Shown: piece after piece, positions 36,834 through 45,642 of the stretch
Position numbering within the stretch: position 1 is the stretch's first letter
Layout: each line of letters opens with the position of its first letter
Source: Oscillatoriales cyanobacterium CG2_30_40_61
Lineage (GTDB): Bacteria > Cyanobacteriota > Cyanobacteriia > Cyanobacteriales > Microcoleaceae
Length of the DNA stretch: 60,591 nt
NCBI GenBank assembly: GCA_001873365.1
Contig: MNYZ01000007.1
Coordinates: forward strand, 1 to 60,591
Direction: 5' to 3'
Made by a program: the position numbers and the translations under genes
The notes under the pieces: model-generated
Told to the model about the DNA's origin: nothing
Seen by the model: the letters and a program-made list of their open reading frames with translations, nothing else
Databases searched by the model: none

Positions 36834-37070
36834 ATGCTTAATCCGTCCTTACGAGAAATTCCCGCCCATGAACCTGCTGATGTGATTCCTTCCAAACAAG
36901 AAATTTCACTAATTGCTTGGTTGGAGTCCACCGGACGTCTAATCGAGCGAGATACCGTCAGCACTACAACCATTGACTACTTGGAGGAAGAAGAAGAAAT
37001 CGCCGATCTGATTTCCGTCGATGACTCCACCTATGAGGATGATGATGATGATGACGAGATAGAAGGCTAG
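36834..37070 (+). CDS. DUF3134 family protein
   Basis: A 78-residue cytoplasmic protein. The N-terminal block NPSLREIPAHEPADVIPSKQ and the WLESTGRLIERD segment match the cyanobacterial DUF3134 family. The end is strongly acidic, EEEEE and then a run of aspartates. It lies upstream of mraY with 68 bases between them. Function unknown. Confidence 0.8.
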   Translation: MLNPSLREIPAHEPADVIPSKQEISLIAWLESTGRLIERDTVSTTTIDYLEEEEEIADLISVDDSTYEDDDDDDEIEG

Positions 37071-37077
37071 AAATAGA

Positions 37078-37093
37078 CGCTAGGAAACTAGCG
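37078..37093 (+). terminator. Short hairpin with GAAA tetraloop between DUF3134 and mraY
   Basis: CGCTAG-GAAA-CTAGCG: a perfect 6-bp stem with a GNRA loop, seven bases after the DUF3134 stop. Only a weak T-run follows (ATTTTC), so it could be an attenuator or an mRNA 3'-end stabiliser rather than a full terminator. Confidence 0.4.
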
Positions 37094-37138
37094 ATTTTCA
37101 GGATTTTGATGGTGTGGTGTTGAGGATTAAAAATTTTT

Positions 37139-38245
37139 GTGGATAGCAAACTTTATTCGGTTAAATCATTCAATGGGTCTGGACAAACCCTATTGTTTTT
37201 CCTGAGTTTAGGCTTGAGTGTGTTCGCCTTCAGTTTAGACGGGGTGAACCATAATTTATTTCAAGTTCAAGGAGCGTTATTTTTACCCGCTTTGATTTGT
37301 GCGATCGCCGTTTCTATCTTAGGATATTGGGCAATTCCGCTTTTAGTCAAGATTAAAGCCGGACAATTTATCCGAGAAGATGGCCCCCAAGCCCATTTAC
37401 AAAAAGCTGGAACTCCAACCATGGGAGGGATATTTTTTGTTCCCGTGGGAGTGGCGATCGGTTTAATTTTAACTCAATTTAATCCCAATGTCATCGCGGT
37501 TTCTGCCCTGACCTTAGCCTATGGATTTATTGGTTGGTTAGATGATTGGCAGATTTTAAGACGTAAATCAAATAAGGGAATTTCTCCTCGAATGAAGTTG
37601 GCGTTGCAAATGAGTTTTGCGACGCTATTTTGTCTGTGGTTAGCCGTAACTCAATCTTCAACTTTAAGCACCATTGCTTTACCTTTAGGATTAGCAATTC
37701 CCTTGGGATTATTATTCTGGCCCTTAGCAATTTTTGTCCAAGTAGCTGAAAGTAATGCTACCAATTTAACCGATGGTGTTGATGGGTTAATGGGCGGATT
37801 AGGTGCGATCGCATTTCTCGGTTTAGGAGCCTATATCGCCCCGACTGCACCGGAATTAACCACTTTTTGTGCCTGTATGAGTGGCAGTTGTTTAGGATTT
37901 GTCACCCACAATCGCAACCCGGCAAAAGTGTTTATGGGAGATACGGGAGCTTTGGCCTTGGGGGGCGGTTTAGCAACGGTAGCCCTATTAACTAATAGTT
38001 TATGGGTGTTATTAATTATTAGTGGAATTTTCTTTGTGGAAACCCTGTCTGTGATTGCTCAAGTTAGCTATTATAAAGCTACGAAAAACTCCGAGGGTGT
38101 GGGAAAACGTCTGTTCAAAATGGCGCCTTTACATCACCATTTAGAATTATCAGGATGGCAAGAAACCCAAGTGGTCGGGAGTTTCTATTTAATTAATGCT
38201 ATCTTAGTGTTAATTACCCTTGGACTGGGATACAATTTTTTCTAG
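37139..38245 (+). CDS. mraY: Phospho-N-acetylmuramoyl-pentapeptide-transferase
   Basis: A 368-residue integral membrane enzyme that makes lipid I from UDP-MurNAc-pentapeptide and undecaprenyl phosphate. Seen: about ten membrane spans, TPTMGGIFF (about 92-100), the aspartates in GWLDDWQILRRK, NLTDGVDGL, and the histidine loop MAPLHHHLE. The frame starts with GTG (37139); an ATG alternative in good position is absent. No division/cell-wall (dcw) cluster surrounds it, as is usual in cyanobacteria. Confidence 0.97.
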   Translation: MDSKLYSVKSFNGSGQTLLFFLSLGLSVFAFSLDGVNHNLFQVQGALFLPALICAIAVSILGYWAIPLLVKIKAGQFIREDGPQAHLQKAGTPTMGGIFFVPVGVAIGLILTQFNPNVIAVSALTLAYGFIGWLDDWQILRRKSNKGISPRMKLALQMSFATLFCLWLAVTQSSTLSTIALPLGLAIPLGLLFWPLAIFVQVAESNATNLTDGVDGLMGGLGAIAFLGLGAYIAPTAPELTTFCACMSGSCLGFVTHNRNPAKVFMGDTGALALGGGLATVALLTNSLWVLLIISGIFFVETLSVIAQVSYYKATKNSEGVGKRLFKMAPLHHHLELSGWQETQVVGSFYLINAILVLITLGLGYNFF

Positions 38246-38260
38246 GTTTTTTGCGCGCTC

Positions 38261-39187
38261 ATGTTTAACCTTTCTGTTGTGATCCCGGTTTATAATGGCG
38301 AGACGGATTTGCCGGATTTAATTGAATGTTTGCGATCGCAAACCTATCCGGCAGATCAAGTAGAATATTTATTAGTTGATAACAATAGTCAGGATAATTC
38401 TGTTTCTATTGTTCAGGAATTAGCCAGATCTGCTGCCATTAATATTCGTTCCTTATCAGAAAATAAGATCCAAAGTTCCTATGCCGCTCGCAATGCTGGA
38501 ATTAAAGTCGCAACCAGTGAAATTATTGCTTTTACCGATATGGATTGCCGACCCGAACCCCAATGGTTAGAGCAATTAATTCAACCCTTTTCTAATCCTA
38601 ATATCGGTTTGGTAGCGGGTGAAATTATCGCCCTACCCAGTCAAAATTTATTAGAAAAATATGCCGATAAACAAGAAACTTTATCCCAAAAACACACTTT
38701 AAATAATAGCTTTTTACCCTACGGTCAAACCGCTAATTTAGCCATTCGGCGGAGCATTTTTGCCCAGGTGGGTTTGTTTCGTCCCTACCTAACCACTGGG
38801 GGAGATGCGGATATGTGTTGGCGGATTCAACAGCAAACCAATTATCAATTAGAATTGGCATCCCAAGCCATAGTTAAACACCGTCATCGGTCAACTTTAA
38901 AAGGATTAAAAAGTCAGTGGCGGCGCTATGGAGAATCAAATCGGTATTTGCATGAACTTCATGGGATTAATTTGATGAAAGAGTTAACAACTTCCGATTA
39001 TATATATCGGTTAGGACGTTGGGTTTTAAAAGAATTACCCCTGGGTACGGTCAAACTCTTAACTGGAAAAGCTGAAATTGTGGATTTAATTAGTACCCCC
39101 ATCTCCTTATTCAATGGAAATGCTCGTTTCCAAGGACAACAACAGGCGAAATTATCAGAAGCGGCGAAAATGATTGAACATCTTTAA
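38261..39187 (+). CDS. Family 2 glycosyltransferase
   Basis: A 308-residue GT-A glycosyltransferase: the SVVIPVYNGETDLPDLI start (about 4-20), DNNSQD nucleotide site, the metal-binding region DMDCRPEP (about 92-99), and the GGDADMCWRI acceptor/base motif. No membrane spans are obvious. It starts 15 bases after mraY, so both may be co-transcribed. Its sugar and acceptor are unknown, possibly an exopolysaccharide. Confidence 0.92.
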   Translation: MFNLSVVIPVYNGETDLPDLIECLRSQTYPADQVEYLLVDNNSQDNSVSIVQELARSAAINIRSLSENKIQSSYAARNAGIKVATSEIIAFTDMDCRPEPQWLEQLIQPFSNPNIGLVAGEIIALPSQNLLEKYADKQETLSQKHTLNNSFLPYGQTANLAIRRSIFAQVGLFRPYLTTGGDADMCWRIQQQTNYQLELASQAIVKHRHRSTLKGLKSQWRRYGESNRYLHELHGINLMKELTTSDYIYRLGRWVLKELPLGTVKLLTGKAEIVDLISTPISLFNGNARFQGQQQAKLSEAAKMIEHL

Positions 39188-39545
39188 ATTAGAAGCCTTA
39201 TTCTGGAAATATTAACGGATCAGCTTTATAAATCTACCCCTAATGTAAAATTTATTATGCCATTCCGAATCATACTTTGATAAGATCAAATTATCAAATT
39301 ACTCTTTCAACCATTCTAAACTCCTAAAATTAGGCTAAAACTGGAAAATAATTAATACTTTTTCTAAAAAATTTGTATCAAAAATTACAAAAAATCAATA
39401 AAAGTATAAAAATATATTATTTAATATTTGGGACAACCCCGATAAGCATTCATCCCAAATTCAAAATAAAGTTGCTATAGTTTGAAGATTAATCTTATCC
39501 CAGATTTGGGATAGATTCAGCAGTTTCTCCGTTGCTGATATCAAC
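39188..39545. promoter_or_regulatory. Intergenic region upstream of NDH-2
   Basis: A 358-base AT-rich stretch with no gene. A 7-bp inverted repeat TATCCCA-GATT-TGGGATA lies at 39496-39513, about 33 bases before the NDH-2 ATG, and CATCCCAAATTC appears at about 39450. The repeat could be an operator. No other element is recognised. Confidence 0.4.
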
Positions 39546-40847
39546 ATGAGCTATCAGTCTCGCGCCCATCTTAATGAGCAGGAAAACAAAGGTTTTCCGA
39601 TATCCCTCTCAAAACCGAAAACACCCACTAAAATCTGTATTCTAGGAGGTGGTTTTGCTGGACTTTATACTGCGTTATCCTTAGCGCGTTTATCTTGGCA
39701 TAAATCCCTAATTCCTAACATCACCTTAATTGATAGAGAGGAGCGTTTTTTATTTACACCTTTTCTTTATGAATTAATTACGGATGAATTTAGAGACTGG
39801 GAAATTGCCCCTAGTTTCCAGAAATTGCTGGCTAAAGTTAAGGTAGAATTTTGTCAAAGAACCGTTGAGAATATTGACTTAAAACAACGGAAAATTTATC
39901 TCCAAAACCGAGAGTGTTTAACCTATGATTATCTAGTCCTATCCGTCGGCCGAAAAACATTTTCTAGTGTTGTTTCTGAGCAGGAAGTGGAAACCTATCC
40001 CTTCCGAACCTTAGCTGATGCTGAACGACTAAAACAGCGATTATCTGGATTAGAATTATCTTCCAAACCTAAAATTTCCATTGCCTTAATTGGAGGAGGG
40101 CCAAATGCCGTAGAACTAGCGGGAAAACTAGCCGACCGTTTAAAAAACCGAGGACAAATTTATTTAATTGTTCGAGGTCAACAGATTCTGAAAGGCTTTT
40201 CAAATTTTAGCCAAAAAGTTGCTTATAAGTCCTTAATATCCAGGGGTATTCAACTTAAATTTCAGACCCAAATACAATCGGTTGATCACCATCATATCAG
40301 CTTAATTGAACCCGAACAACAACATAAAATTCCGATTGATTTAGTCATTGAAACCGTGGGAACCCAACCCAGAGAATGGCTGTATCACTTAGATTGTCAG
40401 CATAATAAAAGGGGTCAAGTTTTAACCACACCCACTTTACAATTTATTGATTATCCCGAAGTTTTTGCCCTAGGAGATTTAGCCGATATTCGCAATTTGC
40501 AAGGACAACAAGTTCCAGCAACGGCTCAGGCTGCGTTTCAACAAGGTGCCGCTACGGCTAATAATCTCAAGGCTTTAATCCTGGGAAAATCTTTAAAAGC
40601 ATTTCATTATATTCACCTCGGAGAAATGTTAACCCTAGGAGTTAAAGAGGCAATTGTCTCTAGTTTTGGAATTAATTTAAGCGGTTTAATTGCTTGTTGG
40701 GTGAGAACCTGGGTTTATATTCTGCTGAGAATGCCAACGGTAAATCATCGTTTACAAGTAACTCAATATCGATGTAAACAGGCAATTACCAATTTTTGGA
40801 AAATATCCGTTAAAACAGTTCAATTAAATTCTCAAAAACTACTTTAA
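39546..40847 (+). CDS. Type 2 NADH dehydrogenase (NDH-2 family)
   Basis: A 433-residue peripheral-membrane FAD enzyme that passes electrons from NAD(P)H to quinones without proton pumping. FAD site: ILGGGFAGLYTAL (about 33-45). NADH site: ALIGGGPNAVELAGKLA (about 179-195). Third motif: ALGDLAD (about 308-314). The C-terminal amphipathic region ends KAITNFWKISVKTVQL. In cyanobacteria one NDH-2 (NdbB) is linked to phylloquinone synthesis. It is upstream of a small anchored protein and an HTTM-DCC gene on the same strand. Confidence 0.9.
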   Translation: MSYQSRAHLNEQENKGFPISLSKPKTPTKICILGGGFAGLYTALSLARLSWHKSLIPNITLIDREERFLFTPFLYELITDEFRDWEIAPSFQKLLAKVKVEFCQRTVENIDLKQRKIYLQNRECLTYDYLVLSVGRKTFSSVVSEQEVETYPFRTLADAERLKQRLSGLELSSKPKISIALIGGGPNAVELAGKLADRLKNRGQIYLIVRGQQILKGFSNFSQKVAYKSLISRGIQLKFQTQIQSVDHHHISLIEPEQQHKIPIDLVIETVGTQPREWLYHLDCQHNKRGQVLTTPTLQFIDYPEVFALGDLADIRNLQGQQVPATAQAAFQQGAATANNLKALILGKSLKAFHYIHLGEMLTLGVKEAIVSSFGINLSGLIACWVRTWVYILLRMPTVNHRLQVTQYRCKQAITNFWKISVKTVQLNSQKLL

Positions 40848-40917
40848 TCATTTTATTTTTGCATCATTTATCCCTCAATTAACTGACCTAATTTTGTAAA
40901 TAAATGGAGTCAACTTG

Positions 40918-41427
40918 ATGCTGGAAACCCTGACTAAAAAAGAATATAGATCTAGGCTGAAAATTTTCATTTCTACGTTGATTTTCGGGATTATTTTATT
41001 ACAATTTTCAGTAGCATTTTTAAGATTTTGTCCTCAACGTAGCTCCTCTTTCCTGTTAAAAAGTCTTTGTCCTAAGCTCCCCGATGACCCGGCTTTTTAC
41101 CCATTTTTAGATTATCCTATGTACGCCGGAGCCAGATATGAAGGAGTTAAGGTTAATCAATATCTTCTGTTTGGAGTTTTAAAAAATGGTACAAATATTC
41201 CCATTACCCATAAAGATCTAGAGATTTATCGTTATAATTTACTCAGAAAAATAATTCCAGAAATTCAAGAAAAAAATCTTTCCATAATTCAGCAGTATGT
41301 CAAAATATATGAACAAAACTCTCATAAAAACCTGGTTAAACTGCGCTTAGAAAATCATCCATTAGTGATCACTCGTAAAGGCGTAAATCCCGGAGAAAAA
41401 AAAGTAATTCTTGATTTGAAGGTCTAA
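40918..41427 (+). CDS. Unknown membrane-anchored protein next to HTTM-DCC
   Basis: A 169-residue protein with one transmembrane segment at about 16-37 (LKIFISTLIFGIILLQFSVA) and a soluble C-terminal domain that contains PFLDYPMYAGARYEGVKV. The ATG at 40918 is preferred over the TTG at 40915 because GGAG lies about 8 bases before it. It precedes the HTTM-DCC gene by 54 bases. Family not recognised; small partners of this kind sit beside HTTM genes in many bacteria, and the context suggests joint action. Confidence 0.7.
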   Translation: MLETLTKKEYRSRLKIFISTLIFGIILLQFSVAFLRFCPQRSSSFLLKSLCPKLPDDPAFYPFLDYPMYAGARYEGVKVNQYLLFGVLKNGTNIPITHKDLEIYRYNLLRKIIPEIQEKNLSIIQQYVKIYEQNSHKNLVKLRLENHPLVITRKGVNPGEKKVILDLKV

Positions 41428-41481
41428 ATCCTATAGACGACAATTTTCTACCCACCTGATCTTTAAAAAAGTAATTAATTC

Positions 41482-42837
41482 ATGAAAATTCAACAACCTA
41501 AATTGCAACTATCTAAACTTTGGAATACTTATTGGTTTCTGCCTTCGCCCCTATTTGATCTAGCTTTATGCCGGATAATTATTGTGGGATTTCAATTGGG
41601 ATATGTAATACTTAGAGGTTATTATCAAAAAATTCTCGAACTAGGAGATATTTCAGGTTTAGTTTATGATCCTTTACATATTGTCAGCCTACTTACCTTT
41701 CCCTGGGGATCACAACAAGTACCTCCAGATTGGTTTTTATCCTTAATTTTTTGTTTAAATTTTATCTTAGGAATTAGTGCTTTAATCGGATTTAAAACTA
41801 ATTTAAGTTTGATGCTTTTCGCCATTGGAAATCTATTTATCCAGTCTTATATTTTTTCCTTTGGGTCACATCACCATCCCCAAGCCTTACTGCTAATTAC
41901 ACTATTTATCCTAGCATTAAGTCCTTCTGGATCTGTTCTTTCCCTAGATGATCTGTTGCGAAAACTGCAAACTAATATGAAAAAACAGAGATTTTTACCC
42001 TTTAATTTATTAAACAAAAAAAGTGAATTTGCCCGATGGCCATTATTAACAGTTCAGTGGTTATTTGCACTGGTTTATTCATCCGCAGCCCTGCACAAAT
42101 TAACTCAAGGCGAGGGAATTTTAAGTACGGATTGGATGAATGGATATACCTTACAATATTTTTTAACTAATGATGGCTTACGCTGGGGAAGTGACCTCGG
42201 AATATGGTTAGGACAACATCACACCCTCGCAGTAATTTTATCTTGGATGGCAATTATTTTCGAGGCAACTTTCTTTTTAGTGTTGATTTTTCCTCGGTTA
42301 GTTTGGGTTTATATTCCAGCCGGAATTGGATTTCATACCGGAATTTATTTAGCACAAAGAGCACCATTTTTTCCATTTATGGCGTTATATTCTGTGTTTA
42401 TGCCTTGGACTTGGATGATTAAAACTTTCTCTAGTCGTAAACTGCATTCTTCGGGTCAACCTAAACCCGAAATTCTCTATGATGGTCTTTGTCCTTTGTG
42501 TATTCGTTCCATGACTGTTCTGTGTTATTTTGATTGGTTTCAACGATTAAATTATACTCCGGTGGAAGCACAATGGGCTAGTATTCAAAAGACCTATCCC
42601 GACCTTTCTTTAGATGCTTGTTTGGCAGAAATGCACCTAATTCTTCCTGATAGTTCTATCCAAAAAGGTTTCTTTGCCTTCCGCGAAATTATTCGCTATT
42701 TACCCCCTCTCTGGCCGTTATTAATCCTACTTTATTTTCCAGGTGCTTCCATTTTGGGGCCAAAAATTTATGGGTTTGTGGCTTCCCGGAGAAAACGGTT
42801 AACACGATGCAGTTTTGATAACTGTTCTTTAAAATAA
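41482..42837 (+). CDS. HTTM (vitamin K carboxylase-like) and DCC (DUF393) fusion protein
   Basis: A 451-residue polytopic protein. Residues about 15-320 are the HTTM domain of horizontally transferred membrane proteins related to vitamin-K-dependent gamma-carboxylase. ALHKL places K206 where human carboxylase has its active lysine (VKKLDADWVEGYS against HKL...DWMNGYT). H285 in GFHTGIYL matches another conserved histidine. Residues about 328-450 are a DCC/DUF393 thioredoxin-like domain with D334-G-L-C337-P-L-C340. The fusion suggests quinone-thiol redox coupling in the membrane. The reaction is unknown. Confidence 0.85.
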   Translation: MKIQQPKLQLSKLWNTYWFLPSPLFDLALCRIIIVGFQLGYVILRGYYQKILELGDISGLVYDPLHIVSLLTFPWGSQQVPPDWFLSLIFCLNFILGISALIGFKTNLSLMLFAIGNLFIQSYIFSFGSHHHPQALLLITLFILALSPSGSVLSLDDLLRKLQTNMKKQRFLPFNLLNKKSEFARWPLLTVQWLFALVYSSAALHKLTQGEGILSTDWMNGYTLQYFLTNDGLRWGSDLGIWLGQHHTLAVILSWMAIIFEATFFLVLIFPRLVWVYIPAGIGFHTGIYLAQRAPFFPFMALYSVFMPWTWMIKTFSSRKLHSSGQPKPEILYDGLCPLCIRSMTVLCYFDWFQRLNYTPVEAQWASIQKTYPDLSLDACLAEMHLILPDSSIQKGFFAFREIIRYLPPLWPLLILLYFPGASILGPKIYGFVASRRKRLTRCSFDNCSLK

Positions 42838-42880
42838 AAGGGAACACCGGAACAGGGAACACCGGAACACCGGAACAGGG
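42837..42880. repeat. Tandem GGGAACACCGGAACA repeat
   Basis: Directly after the HTTM-DCC stop codon the words GGGAACACCGGAACA and GGAACACCGGAACA follow in tandem for about 40 bases. It is G/C-rich against an AT-rich surrounding, and not seen elsewhere in the window. Confidence 0.7.
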
Positions 42881-42973
42881 GTAATACTTCTGACTGTTTC
42901 ATATCATTATTAAAATGTTACAACCTCCGTCTCGCGCGTCGCGGATTGCTATATCCCCTAAAAAACTAAAATC

Positions 42974-44629
42974 ATGAATAAAAATAATCGTTTTTTGTTG
43001 AGATTTCTTTTATTTTTTTTTCTGGCTATAGGAATTATTTTGTGGAGTCCAACTCGGCAATTAGCGGCACAAAATCCCGTCGCTCAAACCCAAAACCAAA
43101 CCCCAGAAATCAAACTAGAAAAAGTCGCAACGGAAAAAGTCTATTTTACCTATCACGGAAAACCCTTATTATCTTTTGGAGGACTATCGGATTTTATTTT
43201 TTATGCTTCTGATGATGCCTATAATTATAAACAGTGGGCAAATTGGGCGGCTGAACATGGGATGAATCATTTAAGAGCGTACCCCCCCTATAGTTGGAAA
43301 TATATTGAAAAATTCACTCAAGATAATGGCGGTTCTCTTAAAAATGTCTTGTTTCCCTATCAAGAAACCCAACCAGGAAGCCGACAGTTTGATTTAACTA
43401 AATTTAATGAAGCTTATTGGAAACGGTTTCGAGAACAGGTTGAATATTTACAGTCTAAGGGAATTATTATTCATCTGTTAATGATGAATGGTTGGCAAAT
43501 GGATGATAATGAAAAGAATTGGGGAGGGCATTTTTTTAATCCTGATAACAATATTAATACTTTTACCGATCATTTAAAAGATAATCGCTTAAAATTCTAT
43601 CATTCTGTCGCTGATAACCAAACGGAATTAGCTGAAGTTCAAAAAGCCTGGTTTAAAAAATTAATTGAAGTTACCGCAGATTTAGATAATGTTTATTATG
43701 ATTTAGTCCATGAAGTTGCCGAAAACCATCAAGATTGGTCAAAAGTCAAGGTGTGGATTGATCAAATGTCAACCACAGTCCGCGATCGCTTTCGTGAATT
43801 GCAACCCCAAAAACAGATTATTTTAGGTATGGATACCGGAGGATTAAACCTATTTCAACGGGATTGGATTTTTAAGCATCCTAATTTTGATCTGCTAATT
43901 TATGGTAAAAAACATACATTTCAACAGGCTAAAGATTGGCGAATTAAATACCAAAAACCCTATATTCCTCAAGAATCCTGGGATGAAAATAATTCTAAAT
44001 ATGGGTATCGAGAACCAAAATTTAGATCCAGAACTCGCAAATTTTTCTGGAAGTTTATGATGGCAAAATGTCAACAAATGGATCTTTATATTAAACCCAG
44101 AATTAAAGATCAAAAACCGGGATATGATCATAATTACAATCCCTATGGATGGAACCCTTTAGAAAAAGATACGTTAGTTTTAAGAAACTTTTGGAACCGC
44201 TTAACAGACTATCCGAATTTGTGGTTTAATGGACAATTACAATCAGAAACAGCAGCCCATCGCTATGTCCTATCTTCTCCTAAAGAAGCGATCGCCTATC
44301 TATCTTCTGAAGCTGGTACACAAAATATTAGCTTCCCCCAACAAACAATATTCTTGAAAGATTTATCCTTAACCGATGGACTTTATCAAATGGATATTTT
44401 CAAACCCGATCAAGGTGTACTTTCGAGCCAAAAAATAGAGGTAATACAGGGAAAAGTAGCAGTGCAATTACCTGAATTTATTGATGATATGGCGGTGCAT
44501 TTCTATCAAGGAACACCCCTAACTTCCGTTCCCTCCTCCCAGACTCAACCCAATTACTTATTATATGGAATTACTGCTTTAATCCTAGGTGGATTAACTA
44601 CAACTCTTTTAACCATTTTTAGGGGATAA
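42974..44629 (+). CDS. Membrane-anchored TIM-barrel glycoside-hydrolase-like protein
   Basis: A 551-residue protein with an N-terminal signal (about 7-33) and a C-terminal transmembrane segment (about 525-548). The middle resembles clan-A glycosidases: TYHGKPLLSFGG start, WAAEHGMNHLRAYPPYSWKY, and paired acidic residues, E247 in YDLVHEVAEN (acid/base position) and E334 in PQESWDEN (nucleophile position). The NEP motif common in this clan reads HEV, so activity is not certain. It should face the periplasm. It probably acts on a sheath or wall glycan; substrate unknown. Confidence 0.78.
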   Translation: MNKNNRFLLRFLLFFFLAIGIILWSPTRQLAAQNPVAQTQNQTPEIKLEKVATEKVYFTYHGKPLLSFGGLSDFIFYASDDAYNYKQWANWAAEHGMNHLRAYPPYSWKYIEKFTQDNGGSLKNVLFPYQETQPGSRQFDLTKFNEAYWKRFREQVEYLQSKGIIIHLLMMNGWQMDDNEKNWGGHFFNPDNNINTFTDHLKDNRLKFYHSVADNQTELAEVQKAWFKKLIEVTADLDNVYYDLVHEVAENHQDWSKVKVWIDQMSTTVRDRFRELQPQKQIILGMDTGGLNLFQRDWIFKHPNFDLLIYGKKHTFQQAKDWRIKYQKPYIPQESWDENNSKYGYREPKFRSRTRKFFWKFMMAKCQQMDLYIKPRIKDQKPGYDHNYNPYGWNPLEKDTLVLRNFWNRLTDYPNLWFNGQLQSETAAHRYVLSSPKEAIAYLSSEAGTQNISFPQQTIFLKDLSLTDGLYQMDIFKPDQGVLSSQKIEVIQGKVAVQLPEFIDDMAVHFYQGTPLTSVPSSQTQPNYLLYGITALILGGLTTTLLTIFRG

Positions 44630-44662
44630 TTCAGATTATATCTCTTTGTTAATCAAATTACC

Positions 44663-45472
44663 ATGACTCGATTTAGACTTTCTCAACAACATTTAAATAT
44701 GTTGTCTTTGTGTCCTCGAAAGTTTCAATATACCTATTTAGATCAGTTGGTTTCACCTCCTTCCCCAGAAAATGAGGAGCGCATCACCTGGGGAAATCAG
44801 TTTCACTTGTTGATGCAGCAACATGAGTTAGGACTTCCTGTCGATGTTTTACTCACCGGAAATCCAGAATTAAAACGCTGTTATACTGAATTTTTAAGCG
44901 TAGCATCTGATATTTTTAGGTTAAATTCCGATCCCTCAACTTTCATATTTAGAGAAGCAGAACATTACCGCAGTTTAAATTTTAATCAGGATTTATTAGT
45001 AGTTATTTATGATTTAATTAAAGCGGAAGAAAAACAAGCTCAAATCTTTGATTGGAAAACCTATCCCCGTCCTCAAAATCGCCAGGTTTTAGAAAATAAT
45101 TGGCAAACTCGTTTATATCCTTATATTTTAGTTGAAACCAGTCAATATTTACCGGAACAAGTATCAATGACCTATTGGTTTGTTAAGTCTTCCCGAAAAC
45201 AACCCCCTGAATTTTTACACTTTCCCTATACTCAACAACAACATCAGAAAAATCAACAGGATTTAACTCAACTTTTTGATCAATTTCATAACTATTTAGA
45301 CCGTTATCAACAAGGTGAATCTTTCCCACAAGTTGATCAAAGTCAGGGACATTGTAAATCCTGTCAATTTGCTATGCGTTGTCAGCGAGTTTCTGGAGAA
45401 TTAACTGTTGATCAACCTTTAAATTCCCTGAATCTATATAATATTGATCAATTCCAAGAAGTTATAATTTAA
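44663..45472 (+). CDS. Cas4/RecB-like PD-(D/E)xK nuclease with Fe-S cysteines
   Basis: A 269-residue nuclease. Nuclease motifs: HLLMQ histidine region (about 45-55), QIFDWKT (D and K of motif II/III, about 130-136), and the QTRLYPYILVE QxxxY motif. Four cysteines, C17 (SLCPRKFQY) and C231, C234, C240 (CKSCQFAMRC), fit a 4Fe-4S cluster as in Cas4 and AddB. No CRISPR array or cas genes accompany it. It lies 170 bases upstream of recJ, so a DNA-repair role is likely. Confidence 0.88.
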   Translation: MTRFRLSQQHLNMLSLCPRKFQYTYLDQLVSPPSPENEERITWGNQFHLLMQQHELGLPVDVLLTGNPELKRCYTEFLSVASDIFRLNSDPSTFIFREAEHYRSLNFNQDLLVVIYDLIKAEEKQAQIFDWKTYPRPQNRQVLENNWQTRLYPYILVETSQYLPEQVSMTYWFVKSSRKQPPEFLHFPYTQQQHQKNQQDLTQLFDQFHNYLDRYQQGESFPQVDQSQGHCKSCQFAMRCQRVSGELTVDQPLNSLNLYNIDQFQEVII

Positions 45473-45520
45473 AGAAATCATCTTTTAGAGTCTAAAATCC
45501 CTGATTATAGCTGAGATTCA

Positions 45521-45575
45521 GATCCCCCTAAATCCCCCTTCCCAAGGGGGACTTTGACTTTCCAGTTGGGGGGAT
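45521..45575. repeat. GATCCCCC / GGGGGGATC inverted repeat
   Basis: GATCCCCCTAAATCCCCCTT, then AAGGGGGACTT and a closing TTGGGGGGATC form nested stems. It is a common dispersed cyanobacterial repeat type and lies in the gap before recJ. Confidence 0.7.
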
Positions 45576-45642
45576 CTCATACTCCTTTTAACGTTACTAT
45601 TGATAGCAATATCGCCAACCTCACCTATATTTCCTAATTCCC

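Noticed and set aside
44663-45472. cas4 of a CRISPR system
   Set aside because: No cas1, cas2 or array nearby; the Fe-S nuclease family has many non-CRISPR members.
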